Positions 61,401 to 64,000 of a DNA stretch of 64,000 nt are shown here, piece after piece. The notes beneath the pieces were generated by a model that was not told where the DNA came from, searched no databases, and saw only the letters and a program-made list of their open reading frames with translations. Numbering within the stretch: the first letter of the stretch is position 1; every line of letters starts with the position of its first letter. This DNA comes from Heterobilharzia americana (taxonomy: Eukaryota; Platyhelminthes; Trematoda; Strigeidida; Schistosomatidae): the NCBI GenBank assembly GCA_944470555.2, contig OX104131.1:17104515-17168514 (forward strand). The letters are read 5' to 3'. The translations under genes were made by a program, and so were the position numbers.

Positions 61401-61558
61401 GTACGATTACATTTGGAATCAGTCTCACGTGACCGATATCCAACATTACTGTCATCAAATGATGAACTTTTCGGGTGATTTACAGATTCAAGAAATCTAT
61501 CGGTTCGATTGTGTTCGGTGAATGATGAAATTGCAGCAACAGACAAGCCACTATCCAC
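38339..61558 (-). CDS. PH-domain, coiled-coil adaptor-like protein gene, 3' eight exons (5' end outside window)
   Basis: The coding sequence is complement(join(38339..38611, 42152..42677, 46846..47159, 48765..49252, 50966..51536, 54655..55382, 57157..57540, 60619..61558)). It totals 4224 nt, or 1408 codons including the TAG stop. All seven introns have GT donors and AG acceptors, and the exon phases join without a break. In window-protein numbering, residues 1-313 are Ser-rich with basic patches, polyGln and polyPro. Residues about 314-420 form a PH domain. Residues about 440-1040 are a low-complexity, probably disordered region. Residues about 1120-1155 and 1232-1265 look like coiled coil, and the tail is basic. 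No catalytic motif is visible. A membrane-proximal or cytoskeletal adaptor role is inferred from the PH and coiled-coil layout. The spacing of conserved PH positions resembles actin filament-associated proteins, but I am not confident of that family. The start codon and any N-terminal domains lie beyond base 64000. Confidence 0.8.
39231..39295. repeat. Imperfect hairpin (fold-back)
   Basis: Outer arms taaaagattg (39231-39240) and caatctttta (39286-39295) are perfect 10-bp complements. The centre pairs acactttttttt (39253-39264) with aaaaaaagtgt (39265-39275). It lies in the last intron. Confidence 0.7.
40240..41310. mobile_element. Penelope-like fragment with inverted flanks and internal inversion
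   Basis: The plus strand at 40627-41013 encodes KPTNSIRDKLCSLKDAAEQ, IDCEVKYIGQRSRSGPFRMA and EHKK, a GIY-YIG endonuclease region of Penelope-like type. The minus strand at 40591-40379 encodes SENLNKEMKYIEKTLHLNNY and DWNMPKREFKSFVMLQYF, which in such proteins lies just upstream of that region. The two parts therefore face opposite ways. Both ends carry arms of about 160 bp in inverted orientation (about 40243-40405 and 41128-41305) that share gaaagtcgtatgattacttt at 40349-40330 and 41194-41213. Confidence 0.65.
41311..42151. other. Intron sequence, no recognised feature
   Basis: Intron 7 next to the donor of exon 7. No repeat family was identified. Confidence 0.4.
42152..42677 (-). CDS. Exon 7 in window: coiled-coil segment
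   Basis: The exon is 526 nt, with acceptor ttgatattttag before AAGAGATTT and donor AAT before GTGAGT. One base completes a Lys codon and it ends in phase 0. It continues the helix (RDLSFRLSNLLAHEHHEKYG). It then has an acidic region and a second predicted helix (EEATASLYARLTVVEMLLK, then AESTEARLEKEFG). Short Ser and Gln runs (SSSSSK, EQHQQQ) lie near its end. The helices suggest dimerisation. Confidence 0.75.
43255..44075 (+). repeat. Unnamed repeat, order D-C
   Basis: Two blocks recur in opposite order at 58318-59060. Block D (43255-43575) shares TTTCTAACC and the closing CCTGATCACTACATG. Block C (about 43663-44075) shares GTGAAAATATTCAAGCTTT and CTTCTTCCAACCTAA. A poly-C run lies at 43364-43374. 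The parent element is not recognised. Confidence 0.6.
44076..45109. other. Intron sequence, no recognised feature
   Basis: No coding similarity or clear repeat seen within intron 6. Confidence 0.4.
45110..46170 (+). mobile_element. Chimeric LINE fragment: RTE-B split by an RTE-A segment
   Basis: Bases about 45110-45480 match RTE-B (the VEH-TYLR-like start, then IRLSIKGRVYC). Bases about 45485-45925 match the RTE-A C-terminal region (ITNKL-like lead, RWPE...ISNKEL, KWKWIG). RTE-B resumes at about 45930 (AACCAGTGGTTGAGAACTCT, compared with 4631 onward) and runs to its 3' UTR. All parts are on the plus strand, so the RTE-A piece replaced or entered the corresponding part of RTE-B. Confidence 0.7.
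46270..46680. repeat. Head-to-head pair of family B tRNA/hammerhead-like units
   Basis: The left unit (minus) has a hammerhead-like part at 46389-46338: ATACTG, CTGAGAA, GTCCCATAATAAGAC, GAAA, AAGCTAGCCAGTGC. It is joined to a tRNA-like part with box B near 46418-46408. The right unit (plus) has box B-like TGAGTTCGATCCC at 46553-46565 and a hammerhead-like part at 46580-46630 (GTCCAATACTAGAAC, GAAA, CAGCTGGCCAGTGC). The hammerhead ends point outward. Confidence 0.65.
46846..47159 (-). CDS. Exon 6 in window: His-rich stretch and start of coiled coil
   Basis: The exon is 314 nt, with acceptor tgtgcattcag before GATTTC and donor AAA before GTGAGT. It enters in phase 0 and leaves two bases. A His/Tyr-rich stretch (HQHHHHYRHRHYSHDH) is followed by LVASQLEEVKQETNSLRSR. 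The latter has heptad-like spacing and continues into the next exon as RKRDLSFRLSNLL, so the coiled coil spans the splice junction. This continuity across a phase-2 junction is good support for the gene model. Confidence 0.75.
47549..47585 (+). repeat. (AAT)n microsatellite
   Basis: About ten AAT units in intron 5. Confidence 0.9.
47770..48110 (+). repeat. Family A unit with hammerheads on both sides of one tRNA-like part
   Basis: A minus-strand hammerhead remnant at 47957-47903 (AACTGACGAGCCCC, AAATAAGATGAGAG, ATACGTC) directly abuts the plus-strand box A-like CCTAGTGGATAACGCC at 47958. Box B-like GGTTTGAGTCTTA follows near 47999, and then a plus-strand hammerhead remnant at 48049-48100 (CTGACAA, TCCCAACTAGGAC, GAGA, CGCACGTC). 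The left part shares a segment (TTTGTAAT and ATGGGCTCCTA) with 49709 and 57795. The minus-strand core CTGACGA is intact but its GAAA is GAGA. Confidence 0.65.
48765..49252 (-). CDS. Exon 5 in window: helical segment then Ser/Thr-rich linker
   Basis: The exon is 488 nt with acceptor ccttattcag. The donor, GAG before GTGGGT, is slightly weak. The first two bases complete an Ala codon. It opens with a likely amphipathic helix (HEVSLWKLKAENTLS) and a segment DPALVEYMKVSKLIGARRC followed by CVSCLSG. The rest is Ser/Thr/Gly-rich. The conserved-looking front half is the least repetitive part of the protein outside the PH domain, and would be the best seed for finding homologues. Confidence 0.75.
49490..49660 (-). 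repeat. Family A (SM-alpha-like) tRNA/hammerhead unit
   Basis: On the minus strand, box A-like CCTAGTGGATAACG lies near 49643, with box B GGTTCGAGTCCC at 49602-49591, a good Pol III internal-promoter match. The hammerhead follows at 49560-49507. This is the best-preserved tRNA-like part of family A in the window. Confidence 0.75.
49507..49560 (-). ncRNA. Degenerate hammerhead ribozyme motif (SM-alpha type)
   Basis: The minus strand reads CAGATGA (consensus CTGANGA, one mismatch), GTCTCAAGTAGGAC (stem II still pairs), GAAA, ACGTGCGT and C at the cleavage position, then CTGGATTCC. Stem I is weakened on its 5' side. The published schistosome hammerhead has this order and a minimal stem III. With one core change it is probably inactive. 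Confidence 0.7.
49706..49829. repeat. Fold-back element with 27-bp inverted arms
   Basis: Arms 49709-49735 and 49802-49828 match at 26 of 27 positions when reversed and complemented; partial matching continues outward. The 66-bp loop contains CTATTGGCATATGGGCTCCT, which also occurs near 57848 and, diverged, near 47832 beside other family A units. It lies just upstream of the family A unit at 49490-49660. Confidence 0.8.
50172..50246 (-). repeat. tRNA-like sequence (family C)
   Basis: The minus strand reads ATCTCCGTTGGTAGAGC (box A) and GATTTGAGTCC (box B) with CCGGC...TCCGG in the anticodon-arm region. The acceptor arm does not close as in a real tRNA. The flank TTCATTTCACCTTCAATCA is shared with the unit at 53813. 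Confidence 0.6.
50521..50965. other. Intron sequence, no recognised feature
   Basis: Nothing is recognised between the family C unit and exon 4. Confidence 0.4.
50966..51536 (-). CDS. Exon 4 in window: polar disordered region
   Basis: The exon is 571 nt, enters in phase 0 and leaves one base. The donor is TCAG before GTACGA. Two acceptors are possible: atgatatag at 51537-51538, or ctgttcag at 51521-51522. Only the first joins exon 3 in frame, giving SDGCSEFRSKKERN at the start, so it is preferred. The sequence is polar and Ser/Thr/Asn/His-rich with an acidic tail (GDDIDDDDS). A Tyr/Ser-rich N-terminal part (YKSSYNS, HRRYASMSSLEYS) has basic/Ser sites that kinases could phosphorylate; that is inference. 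Confidence 0.72.
52399..52461. repeat. (TA)n dinucleotide microsatellite
   Basis: About 31 perfect TA units in intron 3. The Ile-Tyr reading frame here is only the repeat. Confidence 0.98.
52650..52830 (-). mobile_element. RTE-B LINE fragment
   Basis: Minus-strand translation gives IRLPIERWVYCAVVRSLMLY and RCET. This aligns with the IRLSIKGRVYC...ILLYGCETW block of RTE-B at 4195-4270. Both ends are truncated. Confidence 0.65.
53813..53885 (+). repeat. tRNA-like sequence (family C SINE head)
   Basis: TCTTGTAGCTCAGTTGGTAG then AGCACGGGGCC: box A is nearly perfect. The box B position (TTACTAGTTCGTAACC) is degraded from GGTTCGAAACC. No matching acceptor stem. The 3' flank CTTCAATCATCTACCAGTAT is shared with family C. 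Confidence 0.65.
54655..55382 (-). CDS. Exon 3 in window: Ser/Thr/Pro-rich linker
   Basis: The exon is 728 nt, with acceptor attctatag before GTGATTC and donor GAG before GTGAGT. It enters with two bases that complete an Arg codon and ends in phase 0. The 242 residues are rich in Ser, Thr and Pro, with an acidic stretch (HDDDGDDNDAND) and a proline segment (QPLPPLPSVGPS) that could bind SH3 or WW domains; that is inference. No folded domain is recognised. It follows the PH exon directly in frame. Confidence 0.75.
56780..56960 (+). repeat. Degenerate family B unit
   Basis: Shares the family order: tRNA-like part, then at 56857-56910 AATACTGAAG, TATGCCATGCTAGGAC, AAAA, CACCTGTCCAGTACTC, then the AACTGATATCAATCCATAAT flank. 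The core and GAAA are altered. Confidence 0.6.
57157..57540 (-). CDS. Exon 2 in window: PH domain
   Basis: The exon is 384 nt with acceptor tctatgcag and donor GTAAGT after AAAC. The first two bases complete a Gly codon from the previous exon. The product runs GHAFISIPGR, then WTTKWCCLKSKCLEIYLNK, a basic loop, SLPLEAGKVELGLAGG, SAIRL and finally QMGAWIRGFIQALG. This is the PH-domain pattern: a strand beginning with G, then W..KWC.LK, strands 3-6, and a C-terminal helix with the conserved Trp. PH domains bind phosphoinositides or protein partners. The helix and the WC.LK strand resemble actin filament-associated proteins, but this is judged by eye only. The domain fits within one exon apart from its shared Gly. 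Confidence 0.85.
57785..58190. repeat. Composite family A locus with outward-facing hammerhead remnants
   Basis: It begins with a copy of the sequence in the fold-back at 49706 (57790-57870). A minus-strand hammerhead remnant at 57983-57929 has CCGATGA, a strong stem II GTCCCGCACGGGAT, and GAAG. The minus-strand tRNA-like part lies at about 58066-58013. At the right end a plus-strand hammerhead remnant lies at 58153-58190. Confidence 0.6.
58153..58190 (+). ncRNA. Hammerhead motif lacking stem II
   Basis: The core boxes are exact: CTGACGA, then GAAA, the palindromic stem III ACGCGCGT, the cleavage C, and CTGGATTCC. Only ACAC separates CTGACGA from GAAA, where about 14 nt of stem-loop II are expected, so the stem has been deleted. 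The stem I 5' strand is also degraded. Confidence 0.65.
58318..59060 (+). repeat. Unnamed repeat, order C-D
   Basis: Block C (58318-58731) is directly followed by block D (58735-59060). The same blocks occur as D then C at 43255-44075. Shared markers include GTGAAAATATTCAAGCTTT in C and AGCTCGTTGGGTCATT (AGCTCGTTTGGTCATT in the other copy) in D. Confidence 0.6.
59095..59270 (+). repeat. Family A unit, compact type
   Basis: A shortened minus-strand hammerhead remnant (59098-59125) abuts a plus-strand tRNA-like part (box A-like CCTAATGAATAACGCC, box B-like GGATTCGAATCTC at 59166-59178). A plus-strand hammerhead follows at 59208-59262. It resembles the unit at 47903-48100. Confidence 0.65.
59208..59262 (+). 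ncRNA. Degenerate hammerhead ribozyme motif (SM-alpha type)
   Basis: ACATCCAG (stem I), CTAGCGA (consensus CTGACGA with GA changed to AG), GTCCCAAACAGGAC (intact stem II), GAAA, ATGCGCGT, then G at the cleavage position instead of C. Stems are good but core and cleavage residues are lost. Confidence 0.7.
59271..60612. other. Intron sequence, no recognised feature
   Basis: Intron between exons 1 and 2. No repeat or RNA recognised. Confidence 0.4.
60619..61558 (-). CDS. Exon 1 in window: Ser-rich region with polyGln and polyPro
   Basis: This internal exon is 940 nt, enters in phase 0 and leaves one base over. The acceptor is atattgcag before GTGGATAG and the donor is TCAG before GTGAGT. It encodes 313 residues, mostly Ser/Asn/Thr-rich. 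A basic stretch (RRKVESFSSKRRARKS) could bind phospholipid or act as a nuclear signal; that is inference. A run of seven Gln (near 60951-60972, CAG/CAA mix) is followed closely by a run of seven Pro (near 60920-60942). The open frame over this length and the clean splice sites support a real exon. The gene must continue upstream, because the frame opens in phase 0 straight from an acceptor. Confidence 0.8.
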
Positions 61559-62230
61559 CTGCAATATTAAATAAGTGTTTTTTTAAGGTATGTACAACAA
61601 AAGGACATGAATAACGCTCCGTCGGACTGAAAACACGCCAAAAGCTTATTGTAAAAAAAAAAACCGGAAACTCTCTCTTATCAAATCAAACAGTTCCCCA
61701 ATATCTTGAGTACAAAAGCAGATTGGATAAATCTTTCAGTAGTAAACTAATTTCCTTACATATTGAGGTGTTAGAAAATCGACCAAACTGCAAGTACTTT
61801 TCATGACCAAGTGATGAATTCAGACAAATTACTTGGGGTTAAACAGCAATGAATAGGTGTCTTGCTTAAGCTTCAAAATGCATATAACACCGAGACAAAT
61901 ACATATTCAATCACTTACAAAGCAGAGGTCATACCGCTCAAGCCTAATGATGACGAGAAGTTAGCCCTTTGGAATTCAATGGTGTATACTTTCCTAACTA
62001 ACTGCAACAGGCCCCAATCTTACTGCAACTACTACTAACCGCTGTCGATTTTTCACCAAAGACAAAATTATTTCCTGTTCGATTGTAGCTTTCATTGTAA
62101 AGGAATCGGCTATGACAAATTATCCTGGAAGTTACTTGGACCATAAATGAACGAAACAGAATCCACTCATCAACCTGTGCAATAGATGATGAGCCAAACC
62201 TATTGTGTGAGGGTTAACGATACAAACTCA
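61559..62230. other. Intron or upstream sequence, no recognised feature
   Basis: Upstream of exon 1 on the minus strand. No further exon could be supported. Confidence 0.4.
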
Positions 62231-62235
62231 CTACC

Positions 62236-62325
62236 TAGACCTCGATAAGTGGGGCAATGCTCGGACCTGTGACGCACCGGTTGCAAGTCGACTTCCTAAA
62301 CCAATGAGCCAAAACTCTACAGCTT
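62236..62325 (-). repeat. Degenerate tRNA-like sequence
   Basis: The minus strand reads TTTTGGCTCATTGGTTTAGG, GTCGACTTGCAACCGG and CACAGGTCCGAGC, which fits D-arm, anticodon-arm and T-arm positions. Pairing is poor, so it is a pseudo-tRNA or SINE remnant. Confidence 0.45.
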
Positions 62326-62869
62326 GAATCACAGCCAGGAAATAGTTGAATAATTATCTAATACGTAATTCATGCTGTATATTAATGATTAACTGTTCTT
62401 CAGTCTACATAATGTATGTATAAAAGACATCATATTATTGCTGTTCATTTTTAACTAATAACAACAAGAAATTAAAAGACAAAGAAAGAAAGAACTACCA
62501 GAAAAGTGAGATGAATAAATCCATAAAGACAACTAAACGATAAGGATAGAACATTTGTACTGGATTTGCAGCCCATGAGTTCCCTCGTTTCGACTAGGTG
62601 CTTTTCGACCTGGCTCACCTGACAGTGATACAAGCCTTCATAGATTAAAGGTGAACCACCACCTGCAACACAAACCTATATAGGATTGTTGAAAACAGTT
62701 AAACATTTCAAACTCATAAACTTCACCGGTTGACTGAATTCACACTCCGAGTAGAATAGTAAGTTGATTTCGGTAAGGCATAGCTAGTGTTCATATTAAT
62801 CAAATGGATCTAATCCACAAACTGCAAGCGATAGCACCTAACCATATTCGTCATACAAAGAGTGGTTGC

Positions 62870-63000
62870 CATAACTCATTTTCCTTGGGGATAACGCGAT
62901 GGTTACTGGATGAGGACGACTATGTTCGCTGGGAAGTAGGTACGACCAGTTGGCGAATCCCAAAATGAAGAAACGTGCATTCCGGATTCCACGCCTTGCC
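62870..63000 (+). repeat. Degenerate family A unit
   Basis: A box A-like remnant (GGGGATAACGCGATGG) is followed by a hammerhead remnant at 62938-62992: GTACGACCAG, TTGGCGA, TCCCAAAATGAAG, GAAA-like AAAC, GTGCATTC, CGGATTCC. It has lost much of the tRNA-like middle. Confidence 0.55.
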
Positions 63001-63189
63001 ACTATCCATCAGAACTACTCTTGAATTCGATAAGCTGTGTGTTGACAATCTGGACTGACTTAAGGCGACTACATCGACCTGTATATTTGAATTTGCAATC
63101 ATTCCATAGGATTCAGTAGATCTACTTGTTTTATGTATAATGAACTAAGATTTCAATCTGTAGGTTTGTGGAGACTTATTAACTGGTTT

Positions 63190-63640
63190 CAAGTTGGAAT
63201 TCATCATGGACTGACATCAGTTAGAGAAACATTAGGAACCTGGGAGCACAGGACAGCTGTTTCGTCCTAGTATGGGACTACTCAGTAGTGCCCACCCGCG
63301 ACCCCACCAGGGATCGACTAACTTCGAGAGGTCGTGACCAGTGGAGCCAACCAAGTCAAACATGAGGACAGTTACTCAATGACTACATTAGATGAAGGTC
63401 ACACTATATCATGAACTGACAGAAGCAGGAAATATGGACCACTGAATTTCAACCCAGTGGCTCAATTGTAACGTGCTGGCCGTGGAACCCGAAGGTACTA
63501 AGTCCAATCACTGGTGGAGCGGTATACTGGTTGCGCGCTGCCGAAGAGTCCCATACTGGGAAAAAACAGCTATTCAGTGCTCCCAGATGTCCAATGTTCC
63601 TCTAGCTGATGTCAGTCCATGGATAAAACCGAACTTGGAT
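63190..63640. repeat. Head-to-head pair of family B tRNA/hammerhead-like units
   Basis: The left unit (minus) has its hammerhead-like end at 63293-63243 and a tRNA-like part near 63340-63295. The spacer (about 63345-63450) includes CATGAGGACAGTTACTCAAT, shared with 26117. The right unit (plus) has a tRNA-like part with GGCCGTGGAACCCGAAGGTA and a hammerhead-like end at 63535-63585 (CCGAAGA, GTCCCATACTGGGA, AAAA, CAGCTATTCAGTGC). Outward orientation matches the pair at 46270. Confidence 0.7.
63243..63293 (-). ncRNA. Hammerhead-like motif, family B, best preserved
   Basis: The minus strand reads GGGCACTA, CTGAGTA (one mismatch to CTGANGA), GTCCCATACTAGGAC (perfect stem II), GAAA, ACAGCTGT (palindromic stem III), C (cleavage position), then TGTGCTCC closing stem I with GGGCAC. 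All parts of a minimal hammerhead are present in order, with one core substitution. Whether the family consensus cleaves is untested here. Confidence 0.6.
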
Positions 63641-64000
63641 TTCTTAACCGACGTTTAATTCCAAACCAGAACTTTCATAGTCCCATAAAACAAGAATTCG
63701 ATTTCAGAAACCCTTGATACAATTGTCTATAAGACGTAGATTAAAGTAGTATTCAAATTCACCAACTCTTTATGGATTACGAAGTTCTTCTGGATGTATT
63801 TCAAGCGTAACAATTTGGTCAGTCAAACTATATGCTGCAACTATCAATTAGTAGACCGAAATTATTCTGGTTACCAGTAAAAAAAATCTAACCCAGATAT
63901 ATTTTCTGAGGAATAGTTATATTACTTGACGAGGTGAATGGTACTATAATCATACTATTTTCAAAGTCCACCTTTATTATCAGTGCGACTAACTATCAAA
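63641..64000. other. Stretch without a recognised feature
   Basis: AT-rich end of the window. Nothing is recognised. Confidence 0.4.

Noticed and set aside
1..64000. CRISPR arrays, bacterial operons, ribosomal RNA genes
   Set aside because: No regularly spaced direct repeats, no dense gene packing and no rRNA-like blocks were seen; introns and retroelements show eukaryotic DNA.

Overview
The window looks like nuclear DNA from a blood fluke (Schistosoma or a close trematode). The base composition is AT-rich and introns run 1.6-4.2 kb. Most of the sequence is decayed retroelements of types known from schistosomes: RTE-like LINEs, a second non-LTR LINE, Penelope-like elements, a Ty3/gypsy remnant, and tRNA-related repeats that carry hammerhead-ribozyme motifs (the SM-alpha type). 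The genus is inferred from these repeat families; no search was run.

Left part, about 1-38.3 kb: I find no convincing multi-exon gene here. It holds decayed copies of one RTE family ('RTE-A': 25-430 minus, 5876-9375 minus, 17360-17840 plus, 22240-23160 minus, 28736-31609 plus, 31659-35085 minus). It also holds a second RTE family ('RTE-B': 3995-4915 plus), Penelope-like fragments (5281-5570 plus, 23520-25130 minus) and a gypsy integrase remnant (15197-16440 minus). At 27.8-36.3 kb an older minus-strand LINE ('LINE-C') was interrupted by two RTE-A insertions lying tail to tail; one is flanked by an exact 15-bp target-site duplication.

Right part, 38.3-61.6 kb: one minus-strand protein-coding gene can be reconstructed. 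Eight exons (61558-60619, 57540-57157, 55382-54655, 51536-50966, 49252-48765, 47159-46846, 42677-42152, 38611-38339) have consensus splice sites and mutually compatible phases. They give an open frame of 1407 codons plus a stop. The 5' end lies beyond base 64000. The protein has a pleckstrin-homology (PH) domain, long low-complexity Ser/Thr-rich linkers, polyGln and polyPro runs, and coiled-coil segments near its C-terminus. A signalling or cytoskeletal adaptor is likely; likeness to actin filament-associated protein (AFAP) is only a weak suggestion. Its introns are also full of retroelement debris.

The most unusual content is a set of small dispersed units in which a tRNA-like sequence (Pol III box A/B-like) is followed by a hammerhead-like fold. 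Family A matches the known schistosome SM-alpha hammerhead layout (minimal, palindromic stem III near ACGCGCGT). Family B has a different sequence with the same logic (stem II from GTCCC/AGGAC, GAAA, palindromic stem III ACAGCTGT). At several loci of both families the units lie head to head, so that hammerheads point outward at both ends. Every copy in the window has at least one core or stem defect. Other structures worth attention are a Penelope-like fragment with inverted flanks and an internal inversion, two circularly permuted copies of an unnamed repeat, and an RTE-B/RTE-A chimera.

Family names A, B, C, C/D, RTE-A, RTE-B and LINE-C are labels used only within this annotation.
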